64,000 bases of DNA, from the NCBI RefSeq assembly GCF_007860185.1, contig NZ_SJPY01000001.1, forward strand, positions 1,405,253 to 1,469,252. The letters are read 5' to 3'. The notes under the pieces are model-generated. The model was not told where the DNA came from, did not search any database, and saw only the letters and a program-made list of their open reading frames with translations. The DNA is from Novipirellula aureliae. GTDB taxonomy: Bacteria; Planctomycetota; Planctomycetia; Pirellulales; Pirellulaceae. The position numbers and the translations under genes were made by a program. Of this stretch, positions 28,147-37,033 are shown one piece after another (position 1 is the stretch's first letter; each line of letters opens with the position of its first letter).

Positions 28147-28626
28147 ATGCCGATCGATCCGAAACAGACTTGCTATTACAAACGGGCTCGATTTACGACG
28201 CGTTTGCCAATAAACCGAATCTATGATCCAGGGCACTTTTGGCTCGAAGAGATCGAAAAAAATCTGTATCGTGTCGGTTTTACTAAATTTGCTACTCGTA
28301 TGCTGGGTGATTTGGTAGAGATCAATTTTGATGTTACACAAAACGACGCGGTGTCGATTGGCCAGGTAATCGGAAGCATTGAAGGTTTCAAAGCGATTTC
28401 CGATATTTATAATAGCGTCGGCGGAGTGATCACCCAAACCAACGGTTCGCTCGATCGCGACCCCACACTTCTCGATCGTGACCCCTACGACGCGGGTTGG
28501 CTGTACATGGCCCGGGGGACGATTTCCTCAGCGAGTCTCGATTTGCAAGGGTACATCGCTCTGCTTGACACCACCGTTGACCAAATGCTTAACCATCCTT
28601 CGACTGAAGAGCAGAACCATTGTTAA
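28147..28626 (+). CDS. GcvH-like lipoyl carrier protein
   Basis: 159 aa from ATG 28147 (TTG 28105 is also open). It follows the glycine-cleavage H-protein pattern: GHFWLEEIEKNLYRVGFTKF, MLGDLVEINFD, IGSIEGFKAISDIYNSVGG with the lipoyl lysine at about residue 82, and DPYDAGWLYMARG. It is about 30 residues longer than GcvH, mostly N-terminal. None of gcvT, gcvP or lpd is present. It is the first gene of a nine-gene block with Fe-S, radical SAM and terpenoid genes, so it is more like the lipoate-binding LbpA proteins of sHdr systems than a housekeeping H protein. That reading is inference. Confidence 0.8.
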   Translation: MPIDPKQTCYYKRARFTTRLPINRIYDPGHFWLEEIEKNLYRVGFTKFATRMLGDLVEINFDVTQNDAVSIGQVIGSIEGFKAISDIYNSVGGVITQTNGSLDRDPTLLDRDPYDAGWLYMARGTISSASLDLQGYIALLDTTVDQMLNHPSTEEQNHC

Positions 28627-29744
28627 AATCGCGTTACCTGATGATCGGCGGTTTTTTGGGCGCTGGTAAAACCACGTCGGTTGTACGACTCGGGAAAATG
28701 ATCCACCAGCGGCAGCTTTCGGTGGGGCTAATCACAAATGATCAAAGTATCGGATTGGTCGATACGCGGCACCTCCGGTCGGAAGGTTTCGAGACCGAAG
28801 AGATCACCGGCGGCTGCTTTTGTTGCAAATTCAATTCCTTGGTCCAGGCATCCGACAAACTATCATCCGCGGATCGGCCCGATGTATTTATTGCCGAGCC
28901 AGTCGGTAGCTGTACCGATCTACAAGCCACCGTTAGCTATCCGCTACAGACGATGTTTGGCGACCAATTCGTCGTTGCGCCCTACAGCGTGCTACTCGAT
29001 CCGCTGAGAACTCGGCGAGTTTTAAAACTTGATAGCGGCAAGACGTTTTCTGCCAAAGTTCTTTATATCTTCGAGAAACAGCTTGAAGAGGCGGAATTGC
29101 TGGTTATCAACAAATGTGATCGGATCGATCGTGAAAGGATTGACGAACTAGAATCCGCTTTACGACAAAGATTCCCCGAAAAACAGATTTTACGTGTGTC
29201 GGCCCGCAGCGGCGAAGGATTCGAGCAGTGGCTATCGCTGCTAATGGAAACCGAGGCGACAATGACCGATTCGATGGAGCTCGACTATGACGAGTACGCC
29301 GAAGGGGAAGCACTTCTGGGCTGGCTCAATCTGTCCGCAGAGATTGAATCGTCGGCAACCACCGATGGAGAATCGATTGATGGAAACAAGTTGGTTGTTC
29401 AACTAGCGACCAAAATCGCCCGTCGCTTGGAAGCGGACCAGATCGAGATCGCTCACCTGAAGATGACGTTGACTCCGGACAGCGGGAACGACTTAGCCGT
29501 CGGCAACCTGGTCCGAACGGATGGACTGTTCGAACTCTCGCACGAGTTGGTTGAACCGCTCGATGCGGGAGAATTACTGATCAACCTTCGCGCCGAGGCC
29601 GCCCCCGAGCGATTGCGAACGATTGTCGAAGAAGACCTCCAGACGCAGTGCCGTCGGTCGTCGATCGAATTCACGATCAACCATGCGGAAGCGTTTCAAC
29701 CAGGCCGCCCCACCCCTACGTATCGCATGCCGGAGCCGAAATGA
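28620..29744 (+). CDS. CobW/G3E family GTPase
   Basis: 374 aa from TTG 28620, overlapping the upstream stop by 7 nt; ATG 28641 is inside the first strand and is less likely. Walker A GGFLGAGKTT, metal-binding GGCFCC (the family CxCC site) and NKCD specify a G3E GTPase. Such proteins insert or deliver metals (Zn, Ni, Co) to client proteins. C-terminal part is acidic and unlike the usual CobW_C. Here it may mature a metal enzyme of the same operon, but the client is unknown. Confidence 0.85.
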   Translation: MLKSRYLMIGGFLGAGKTTSVVRLGKMIHQRQLSVGLITNDQSIGLVDTRHLRSEGFETEEITGGCFCCKFNSLVQASDKLSSADRPDVFIAEPVGSCTDLQATVSYPLQTMFGDQFVVAPYSVLLDPLRTRRVLKLDSGKTFSAKVLYIFEKQLEEAELLVINKCDRIDRERIDELESALRQRFPEKQILRVSARSGEGFEQWLSLLMETEATMTDSMELDYDEYAEGEALLGWLNLSAEIESSATTDGESIDGNKLVVQLATKIARRLEADQIEIAHLKMTLTPDSGNDLAVGNLVRTDGLFELSHELVEPLDAGELLINLRAEAAPERLRTIVEEDLQTQCRRSSIEFTINHAEAFQPGRPTPTYRMPEPK

Positions 29745-30118
29745 GCCCCCCCAATTCCCCAACGATTTTGTACTGCCACTGCGCCTATGCTAAAGTCATC
29801 CCAGAGGACGTCAAATCGGCGGTGCTAAAAGGACTAATCGATTCGGGTACCGATTTCGAATCCGTACCCGATCTGTGTGAGATGTCAGCCCGCCGAGACC
29901 CGGTAATGCAGCAATTGTCAGAGTTGCCGAACCTGCGAATCGCCGCCTGTTACAAACGAGCGGTAATGGGATTGTTCGAAGCGGCGGATTGTAGCCTTGC
30001 CAAGACTCCCTCTCCGCAGGGTGCGGAACCGCAGGTGGTCAACCTACGCGTCACCAACCAAGACGATGCGTTGCAGCAATTGCTCGCACCGCTCGATCAA
30101 GAGGGAGCCAACCAATGA
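29741..30118 (+). CDS. Small Cys-rich protein resembling the HdrA N-terminal domain
   Basis: 125 aa, ATG at 29741, overlapping the CobW gene by ATGA; its own stop overlaps the next start by ATGA. ILYCHCAYAKVIPEDVKSAV, then VPDLCEMSARRDPVMQQL and LRIAACYKRAVMGLFEAADC match the pattern seen at the start of heterodisulfide reductase HdrA (CHCG..., MCS, VVAACSPR). Four cysteines plus a CHC pair suggest Fe-S or disulfide chemistry. The HdrA FAD domain is absent. Function is not known; the comparison is by motif pattern. Confidence 0.6.
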   Translation: MSPPNSPTILYCHCAYAKVIPEDVKSAVLKGLIDSGTDFESVPDLCEMSARRDPVMQQLSELPNLRIAACYKRAVMGLFEAADCSLAKTPSPQGAEPQVVNLRVTNQDDALQQLLAPLDQEGANQ

Positions 30119-30927
30119 TTGCTGCAAATCAGGCGAAACCGTGGCTGACGATCGAGGGATCGCAGTATCGAAACGGGATAGACGGTGAGAAGGACGCTGA
30201 GCAGATGGCACAGCTCCTCAGAGCTCTGCTTGAACGCGGGTTCCCGGTGGCCGTGACTCGGACGGATCCGCAAGAAACCCCCGCGAACAGCCTACGGATC
30301 AAAAGCCCAACGTTCCTTGTCGAAGGCGCCGAGACGCCGGTTGATCAACTCGTCGAAGAGATCGAATCACGGACCCAAGAGCAACTGGGGGAGGTGACGA
30401 CACGCAAGTGGAAACCTTGGTTTCCCGTCATCGACATGGACCGTTGCACGAACTGCATGCAATGCCTGAGTTTTTGTTTGTTCGACGTCTACTCCGTGAC
30501 GGAGGACAAGAAAATCACGGTGCAAAACGAGGACAATTGTAAAACGGATTGTCCCGCCTGTTCGCGTGTTTGCCCCGAGGTGGCGATCATGTTTCCGAAA
30601 TACAAGGCGGCGCCGATCAATGGTGATGAGGTGAGCAGCGACGACACTCGCCGAGAAGCGATGAAAGTCGATATCTCATCCCTGCTTGGCGGTGATATCT
30701 ACGCCCTGCTAAGAGACCGTAGCGCGAAAGCCAAGTCGCGTTTTTCGGCCGAACGTGATGACGACCGCGCACTGCGAGAACGTCAGCGTTGTCTAAAAAA
30801 ACTGCAAACAATGATGGAGGATCTCGATATCCCACCCGAGGTATTGAGCTCGCTGCCAAGTGATGAAATGATTCGCGCCAAAGCAGCTGCAGCGCAGCAA
30901 AAAGCAGCCAACACACCTGACCAATAA
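30115..30927 (+). CDS. Ferredoxin-type protein with two [4Fe-4S] clusters
   Basis: 270 aa, ATG 30115. Residues of about 111-121 have CTNCMQCLSFC and about 140-150 have CKTDCPACSRVC, two cluster-binding sets. The N-terminal 100 residues form a separate domain without cysteines, and a charged C-terminal helical tail (about residues 200-270) follows the clusters. Likely an electron carrier to or from the redox partners in this operon, possibly the radical SAM enzyme. Translation is coupled to the upstream small protein (ATGA). Confidence 0.85.
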   Translation: MIAANQAKPWLTIEGSQYRNGIDGEKDAEQMAQLLRALLERGFPVAVTRTDPQETPANSLRIKSPTFLVEGAETPVDQLVEEIESRTQEQLGEVTTRKWKPWFPVIDMDRCTNCMQCLSFCLFDVYSVTEDKKITVQNEDNCKTDCPACSRVCPEVAIMFPKYKAAPINGDEVSSDDTRREAMKVDISSLLGGDIYALLRDRSAKAKSRFSAERDDDRALRERQRCLKKLQTMMEDLDIPPEVLSSLPSDEMIRAKAAAAQQKAANTPDQ

Positions 30928-30980
30928 CGCAACGTCGTACTCCTTCCCTTCATCGCTCCACCACTCAAAAAAACCTGCTT

Positions 30981-32177
30981 ATGTCCGTCACTCTCAAGTT
31001 GGCTCGTCGAATGATTCAAGGCCGCGACATGCGGATCCTTTGGAAATTCGGCTGGAATTTCGGGTTTAAGGGCATGCGTTCTGTTCAAAAGTTTAAACGC
31101 AGGCTGAAGGACGGAATTCACTTTCCGCCATTCATTTTCATCTCGATGATCAACTCCTGCCAATTGCGGTGTACCGGTTGCTGGGTCGATGTTTCATCGA
31201 AGCGGCAAATGATCGAACTCGATGACATGAACCGCATCATTACGGACGCCAAGAAGCATGGGAACAGCTTTTTTGGTTTGCTTGGCGGTGAACCCTTTAT
31301 GCACCCGAATCTATTGGAGGTGTTGGCTGCTCATCCTGATTGTTACTTTCAAATCTTCACGAACGGGCATTTGATCACGCCGGAAACCGCCAAGGAACTT
31401 CGTCGCCTTGGCAATGCGACGGTACTCATCAGTATCGAAGGATCAGAGATTGTCAGCAACCAGCGTCGCGGCGGTATGGACGTACTCAATAAGACCATGG
31501 AAGGACTCCAGAACGCCGTCCGTGAAAAACTGATCGTCGGTGTCGCAACGAGTGTCTGCCAAACGAACATTGACTTAGTCGACGAAAATTGGCTCCGCAA
31601 ATTGATCGATATGGGGGTCATGTACGCTTGGTTTCATACCTACCGGGTGATCGGACCGTTGCCCGAACCGAAACTGGCGCTGACTCCCAAGCAAGTGCTG
31701 GACGTCCGTCGTTTTGTCGTGAATATGCGAAAAAAACTACCGATCGGCTTGGTCGACGCTTACTGGGACGACAAGGGGCAAGCTCTTTGCCCGATGGCAA
31801 CCGGCGTCAGCCATCATATCGGTCCATCGGGAGCGATTGAACCTTGCCCAATCATCCAATTCGCCAAGGATTCGATCCACGATTCGGGTGGTTTGTACGA
31901 GACGATGACTCGGTCGGAGTTTTTGAGTGATTTTCGTACCGAAGCGGCCAAGGCGACACGCGGATGCATTATCCTAGAAAGGCCAGACATCGTAAGCGAT
32001 CTCGTGACCAAGCACGGTGCGTCCGATACGACCCAGAGGCAAACGGCATTTGTTGAACTCGAGTCGTTGCTACCGAGATCGAGTCAGCACTTGCCTGGTG
32101 AAGAGATTCCGGAAGAACAGTGGATGTACCGTTTTGCCAAAAAACACTGGTTTTTCGGTTTCAATGCATACACTTAA
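30981..32177 (+). CDS. Radical SAM enzyme, possible lipid- or peptide-modifying type
   Basis: 398 aa, ATG 30981. CxxxCxxC at about residues 60-67 (SCQLRCTGCW) binds the [4Fe-4S] cluster; GGEPFMHPNLLEVLAAHP is the SAM-binding GGE motif. A C-terminal region has CPMATGVSHHIGPSGAIEPC, a Cys pattern like a partial SPASM/twitch auxiliary site. It recalls HpnH-type lipid-tailoring enzymes in being next to a cyclase, but the CxxxCxxC surroundings differ and I do not call it HpnH. Short N-terminal basic/aromatic stretch could contact membrane. 53 bp after the ferredoxin gene. Confidence 0.82.
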   Translation: MSVTLKLARRMIQGRDMRILWKFGWNFGFKGMRSVQKFKRRLKDGIHFPPFIFISMINSCQLRCTGCWVDVSSKRQMIELDDMNRIITDAKKHGNSFFGLLGGEPFMHPNLLEVLAAHPDCYFQIFTNGHLITPETAKELRRLGNATVLISIEGSEIVSNQRRGGMDVLNKTMEGLQNAVREKLIVGVATSVCQTNIDLVDENWLRKLIDMGVMYAWFHTYRVIGPLPEPKLALTPKQVLDVRRFVVNMRKKLPIGLVDAYWDDKGQALCPMATGVSHHIGPSGAIEPCPIIQFAKDSIHDSGGLYETMTRSEFLSDFRTEAAKATRGCIILERPDIVSDLVTKHGASDTTQRQTAFVELESLLPRSSQHLPGEEIPEEQWMYRFAKKHWFFGFNAYT

Positions 32178-32239
32178 GTCCTCCGAGTCGCAGACCGTGG
32201 GCAAACTTGCCGAGAATTTCGCGGCGAAAAACGCACGAG

Positions 32240-32263
32240 GATCGCAACTTAGAAGTTACGATC
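32240..32263. promoter_or_regulatory. 24-bp near-perfect inverted repeat before the prenyl synthase gene
   Basis: GATCG-C-AACTT-AG-AAGTT-A-CGATC: ten of eleven possible pairs. It lies in the only gap (179 bp) inside the nine-gene block, 94 bp before the next start. No U-tract follows, so it looks more like an operator or RNA hairpin than a terminator. Confidence 0.5.
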
Positions 32264-32356
32264 ATCGACCCATTTTCGCCGCATGCGGTTGGATCTCGCC
32301 TTTCAGAAGTCTTGAATGAGTCTAACGTTCCCGATTATTTTCGCTCTAGGTGATTG

Positions 32357-34105
32357 ATGTTTAAGTTGAATGTGATTGAACTACCGCGTGCCGTCCCGGT
32401 TCAGAAACAAAGAAAGCCGAAAGAGAATATCCCACAGACGCTCAGCGAACGGGAACGGATGCGAGTCGAAGTCGCTAGATTTGTCGCAGAGCGAAACCCC
32501 GTTCCGCCACTGGACCAATCGGAACTTCGCGGCTTGGCCGATGACTTCATGGCACAACACGCGTGGCCTGAAATCTATGCTGATTACGCTGGCGTCATAA
32601 TCAACGGCGAAGTTTGGAAGGATACGTTGGCGTCGGTGCCGTTCAACCGGCGGTTGTTGCTGCTTCCTAAATGCTTGAGGATCGAGGACAAATGCCCAGC
32701 CCCGTTCGATGAATTTGGGCTGCTGTGCAAGCAATGCGGACTCTGTTCGATTCAAGACTTACAAGAGGAAGCCGAACGTTTGGGGTACGCGGTATTGGTC
32801 GCGGAAGGATCGGCGCTTGTGATGGCGATCATCGAGACGGGAAAGATCGAAGCGATCGTCGGTGTCAGTTGTTTGTCGGTTCTCGAAAAAGCATTCCCCT
32901 ATGTGGAATCCGCGGCGATCCCCGGGTTGGCGATTCCACTGCTTCAAGACGATTGCAAAGACGTGACAGTCGATTTGGAATGGATTTGGGAGGTTATCCA
33001 CCTGCATTCGGATGACCGAACCTACCGCTTGGATCTCGATGCTTTGCGTACCGATGTGCAAAGCTGGTTTAACGAGCCGACAATCACTCAAATGCTTGGG
33101 GATCCGATTTCGCAAGCGGACACGATAGCTCGGGATTGGTTGTCCAAAGACGGTAAACGATGGCGACCGTTCTTGGCCGCCTGTGCTTGGAAAGCGTTCC
33201 AGGGTGAATCACAAACGCCCCCCCCCGAGGATTTGAAACGGTTAGCGATCGCGGTCGAATGCTTCCACAAAGCCTCACTTATTCATGATGATATCGAGGA
33301 TGATGACGCGCTGCGTTACGGTGAAGCGACGCTGCATGAGCAATGCGGGGTGCCGATGGCGCTTAACATCGGAGACCTTCTTATCGGGGAAGGGTATCGT
33401 TTGATCGGCGAATGTGACCTGCCGCCGGACCGTTTACGAGCGGTTTTGCGATCGGCGGCACAAGGGCATCGCATGTTGAGTATCGGGCAAGGCGAGGAAT
33501 TGAGTTGGATGCGTTCACCACGACCGTTGTCTCAGCTAGAGGTGTTGGACATTTTCCGCCGCAAAACGTCTCCCGCATTCGAGGTCGCGTTGCAACTCGG
33601 AGCGATTCTCGGTGGCGCTGACGACGATGTTTTGGATCTGCTCACTCGGTATAGTGATTCGCTTGGCGTTGCCTATCAAATCCGAGACGATCTAGAGGAC
33701 TTTGACAGCGAGCATTATTTAACCGACCTCCAAAGGATTCGGCCAAATTTGCCGTTGGCGCTGTTGTATGAGCGGACGATCGCAAAACCGGAACAACGGA
33801 AATTGGTCGAACGCGTTTGGAATCGCGAAAGCAGCCGCGAAGAACTACAAGCGGTGCGTGCAATGATGGACGAGTTCGGAATTCTCGAACGCTGCCAAGT
33901 TCTACAAGAATCATTCAAAGAACAATCGCTTCGGATTTTGGCGGAATTAACATCGCCGAGTTTGAAAGGTTTACTTCGCCGTGTCGTGGGCAAAATTTTC
34001 AGTTTGGAAGTAAAGGGTTGGTGCGGTGAATCTGAGACTCGAAATGGTTCAAGTAGCGAGACTCGCGCCACAGATCCTCGGCAACTCGACTCCCCTCGTG
34101 GTTGA
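32357..34105 (+). CDS. DUF116 fused to polyprenyl diphosphate synthase
   Basis: 582 aa from ATG 32357. N-terminal half (about 60-215) is DUF116: LLLLPKCLRIEDKCPA, LLCKQCGLCSIQDL (Cys cluster, about 104-135), VLVAEGSALVMAI, and a final AIPGLAIPLLQDDC. C-terminal half (about 240-560) is an all-trans isoprenyl diphosphate synthase with HDDIEDDD at about 310 (first Asp-rich motif), and YQIRDDLEDFD at about 443 (second). It should condense IPP units onto an allylic primer. The fusion of these two domains is unusual; DUF116 Cys residues suggest an Fe-S or metal site. The end overlaps the next gene by about 80 nt. Confidence 0.85.
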   Translation: MFKLNVIELPRAVPVQKQRKPKENIPQTLSERERMRVEVARFVAERNPVPPLDQSELRGLADDFMAQHAWPEIYADYAGVIINGEVWKDTLASVPFNRRLLLLPKCLRIEDKCPAPFDEFGLLCKQCGLCSIQDLQEEAERLGYAVLVAEGSALVMAIIETGKIEAIVGVSCLSVLEKAFPYVESAAIPGLAIPLLQDDCKDVTVDLEWIWEVIHLHSDDRTYRLDLDALRTDVQSWFNEPTITQMLGDPISQADTIARDWLSKDGKRWRPFLAACAWKAFQGESQTPPPEDLKRLAIAVECFHKASLIHDDIEDDDALRYGEATLHEQCGVPMALNIGDLLIGEGYRLIGECDLPPDRLRAVLRSAAQGHRMLSIGQGEELSWMRSPRPLSQLEVLDIFRRKTSPAFEVALQLGAILGGADDDVLDLLTRYSDSLGVAYQIRDDLEDFDSEHYLTDLQRIRPNLPLALLYERTIAKPEQRKLVERVWNRESSREELQAVRAMMDEFGILERCQVLQESFKEQSLRILAELTSPSLKGLLRRVVGKIFSLEVKGWCGESETRNGSSSETRATDPRQLDSPRG

Positions 34106-34958
34106 TTTCTTCGCCCAACAACGGCATCCCGATGGCGGCTTCCGCGATCGCGCAGGCAACAGTGATCTGTACTATAGCGTCTTTGGGATCGAGGGCTCCC
34201 TTGCACTTCAACAGACCCTTCCGGCCGATTGGTTGCTCTCCTACGTCCGCTCCTGCAGTCGCAATCTTGCTAGCTTGGACCTCGTCCATTTGTCTTGCCT
34301 GGCAAGATGCTGGAACGCTGCGGCGACCCATTCTCGAGGGGCCTGCCCGGTGGAGGAATTGGTCGACGAAGTTTTGAAATATCGCGGCGCCGACGGCGGC
34401 TATCGCCTTGGTCACGAAGGTGAAGCGTCGAGCCTTTACGGATGCTTCGTCGCCGTAGGTGCGTTCCAAGATCTCGGATACCCGATCCCTCATCTCGATT
34501 CATTGCTCGATTTTGTTACTTCACTACGAGACCCTCGTGGCGGATATTACAATTCACTCGACATGCCCATCTCGCTCGCTCCGCAAACCGCAGGAGCGGT
34601 CGGATTGATGAGATCCGTTGGCCGGCTTGAGTCGATGGAGCGGGCAGCCGAGTGGCTGCTGAGCTGCTTCCATCCCCAAGGAGGTTTTTGCGTCAGTGAA
34701 TTGATGCCAATCCCTGATCTTCTTTCAACCGCAACGGTTCTTCATGCACTGGCGGCATTGAAAGTGGACGTCGACGTCGAAATCAGCGAATTATGCCTCG
34801 ACTTTATCGACAGTCTCTGGACCAATCGCGGCGGTTTCTACGGACAATGGGAGGATACCCATGCCGATGTGGAATACACTTTTTACGCACTGCTTGCCCT
34901 CGGCCATCTCTCGGTAATGCCAACAGCAAGGATTCGGAACGAGGATTCGGAAGGATGA
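34026..34958 (+). CDS. Prenyltransferase/squalene-oxidase-repeat protein without Zn ligands
   Basis: 310 aa from GTG 34026; ATG 34044 is the alternative. It shows repeated alpha-alpha-barrel motifs (FFAQQRHPDGGFRDRAGNSD, then GADGGYRLGHEGEA, RDPRGGYYNS, HPQGGFCVSE, TNRGGFYGQWE). It resembles the beta subunit of protein prenyltransferases, but the expected zinc ligands Cys and His are missing (PDLLSTA and DVEYTFY at the matching sites) and no DXDD is present. It may be a non-catalytic partner of the downstream cyclase or a different prenyl-binding enzyme. ATGA overlap with the next gene. Confidence 0.75.
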   Translation: MNLRLEMVQVARLAPQILGNSTPLVVDFFAQQRHPDGGFRDRAGNSDLYYSVFGIEGSLALQQTLPADWLLSYVRSCSRNLASLDLVHLSCLARCWNAAATHSRGACPVEELVDEVLKYRGADGGYRLGHEGEASSLYGCFVAVGAFQDLGYPIPHLDSLLDFVTSLRDPRGGYYNSLDMPISLAPQTAGAVGLMRSVGRLESMERAAEWLLSCFHPQGGFCVSELMPIPDLLSTATVLHALAALKVDVDVEISELCLDFIDSLWTNRGGFYGQWEDTHADVEYTFYALLALGHLSVMPTARIRNEDSEG

Positions 34959-37033
34959 TTGGTCGGAGTTTCGCAAACCAATCGCCGGAAAGCGAGACGA
35001 GGGTCGATGCAAATTCGTTTACCTCCGCGATCTACCAAACCCGGCGGTCGCTTGCCGAGCAAATCACAGCCGATGGCCACTGGGAAGGGCACCTGTCGTC
35101 AAGCGCGCTCGCGACCGCGACCGCCGTCATTGCACTCGAGCAATTTGTAAAACACTGTCAAGCATCGTTGACAGAGAGATCTTCCCGTAAGGCGTTTGCT
35201 GCAAAACAGCGAAAACGTTTCGACGATTCCACCGAGCAGAAGAAAAGGTTTGACGAGGATCGCCACGTTTGTAGCGAAGACGATTTAAAGGATTGTCGAG
35301 AACGATTGAATGCTGGACGTCGCTGGTTGATCGAGACTCAGAACGAGGATGGGGGATGGGGTGATTCGGTTCTTAGTTCAAGCAACATCAGTACAACCGC
35401 ATTGGTTTGGGCTGCATTGGCGGATCACGATGCACCGCCGAAGGACGCAAGCCGGATCCGCGCCGCGGAAGCGAAATGCGAACGCTGGATCCAACGCATC
35501 GCGGGCTCACTTGAGCCCGACGAAATTGCCGAGGCGATTTCTCAACGCTACGGGCGTGACCGTACGTTTTCGGTCCCCATTCTGACCACGCTTGCAATCC
35601 GCGGACGATTGGGAAGAAAACAAGACGCCTGGCGGCAGATTGTCCAACTGCCCTTTGAAGTGGCTGCATTACCCCATCAATGCTTTGCGATCGCACGACT
35701 TCCCGTGGTTAGCTATGCGTTGCCAGCACTCATCGCGATGGGACAACTTCGGCACCAGCGTTTGCCATCCCGAAATCCCTTCGCACGGATCGCCCGAAAA
35801 TTGGCCTGGAAAACGACTCAGCGAAAACTGGAAGAAATCCAGCCAACTGGCGGCGGCTTTCTGGAAGCGACACCCCTGACTAGCTTTGTCGTGATCGCAT
35901 TGTTGGCGTGCGAAGCAACGCCTTGGCGAGTCATTCAAAATGGAATCCACTTTATCGTTGCATCGGCACGGCCCGATGGCTCTTGGCCAATCGACACAAA
36001 CCTAGCGACCTGGACCACAACACTCGCTGTCAATGCACTGGCTGTCAATTCACTGGCGAAAGAGAATTCCACAGCTCCGCATGATCTGTATTGCTCCGAA
36101 ACGGTCCGCCAATGGTTGCTCGCCCAGCAATACACGACCGAGCATCCGTTTACACACGCTGCGCCGGGCGGCTGGGCGTGGACCGACTTGGCCGGTGGCG
36201 TCCCCGATGCCGATGACACCTCGGGCGCGTTGTTAGCACTGAAAAAGCTCTCCGGCGAGAACGACTTATCGGCTGCCACCGCTGGACTTCAATGGTTGGC
36301 TCAACTTCAAAATCGAGACGGAGGCATGCCTACCTTTTGCCGAGGCTGGGGAACACTGCCATTCGATCGTAGCAGCTGTGATATTACCGCGCATGCAATC
36401 CGCGCATGGGTCGCCTGGATCGATCACGTTCCACCGAAACTCCAAAAAGTCCTGCGCAAAGGCATCCGCCGTGGCGAACGCTATCTGGCTTCCCAACAGA
36501 GCCAATCAGGATTCTGGTCTCCGCTTTGGTTTGGAAATCAACACGCCTCGCCCGAGGAAAATCGCGTCTATGGCACCTCTCGAGTCCTCCTGGCAATTGC
36601 GGATCTGCTCATGGACTCGACATCATCAAGGAGCAACTCTCCCGATGAAATCCTGTCGCGAACGAAGATCAATTGGCAGGCTGCGGTCGAATGGCTACGG
36701 TCGATTCAGAACGACGACGGTGGATGGGGTGCCGACCGGGCGATTCCCTCCTCGATCGAAGAAACCGGCTTGGCCGTCGAAGCGTTGGCGGCAATTTGGA
36801 TGGTTATCGATCGTCAAACTCTCGGTCGCAGCACCATTGACCGAAACGAGATACGCGAGGCGGTCGAACGTGGCATCAACTTTTTGATCGATCGGACCGC
36901 TGGGGGGACGCAGTTTCCCGCTTCCCCGATCGGTTTTTATTTTGCCAAGCTTTGGTATTTCGAACGCTTGTATCCGGTCCTCTACACCCTTGCCGCTCTC
37001 GAAAAATCGTCTGTGATGCTGAATTCGCCATGA
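34955..37033 (+). CDS. Squalene-hopene-cyclase-family class II terpene cyclase
   Basis: 692 aa from ATG 34955 (ATGA overlap, GGAAGG ahead); the frame is open to 34793 but the earlier part is the shadow of the upstream gene. QW-type repeats are visible (LIETQNEDGGWGDS, WLAQLQNRDGG, YLASQQSQSGFWSP, WLRSIQNDDGGWG). The catalytic acid motif is PDADDTSGALLAL at about 416-420, the DXDDT of class II cyclases. The C-terminus (FYFAKLWYFERLYPVLYTLA) matches the SHC end. It should protonate and cyclise a polyprenoid. No squalene-synthesis genes (hpnC/D/E, sqs) are in the window, so the substrate may be a polyprenyl or other linear terpenoid. Confidence 0.88.
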   Translation: MIGRSFANQSPESETRVDANSFTSAIYQTRRSLAEQITADGHWEGHLSSSALATATAVIALEQFVKHCQASLTERSSRKAFAAKQRKRFDDSTEQKKRFDEDRHVCSEDDLKDCRERLNAGRRWLIETQNEDGGWGDSVLSSSNISTTALVWAALADHDAPPKDASRIRAAEAKCERWIQRIAGSLEPDEIAEAISQRYGRDRTFSVPILTTLAIRGRLGRKQDAWRQIVQLPFEVAALPHQCFAIARLPVVSYALPALIAMGQLRHQRLPSRNPFARIARKLAWKTTQRKLEEIQPTGGGFLEATPLTSFVVIALLACEATPWRVIQNGIHFIVASARPDGSWPIDTNLATWTTTLAVNALAVNSLAKENSTAPHDLYCSETVRQWLLAQQYTTEHPFTHAAPGGWAWTDLAGGVPDADDTSGALLALKKLSGENDLSAATAGLQWLAQLQNRDGGMPTFCRGWGTLPFDRSSCDITAHAIRAWVAWIDHVPPKLQKVLRKGIRRGERYLASQQSQSGFWSPLWFGNQHASPEENRVYGTSRVLLAIADLLMDSTSSRSNSPDEILSRTKINWQAAVEWLRSIQNDDGGWGADRAIPSSIEETGLAVEALAAIWMVIDRQTLGRSTIDRNEIREAVERGINFLIDRTAGGTQFPASPIGFYFAKLWYFERLYPVLYTLAALEKSSVMLNSP

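Noticed and set aside
28147-28626. Calling the lipoyl protein gcvH
   Set aside because: No gcvT, gcvP or lpd nearby and the protein is longer than GcvH; context points to another role.
30981-32177. Calling the radical SAM gene hpnH
   Set aside because: It is near a cyclase as hpnH is, but the motif surroundings and C-terminal Cys pattern differ from HpnH; the family cannot be settled from sequence alone.
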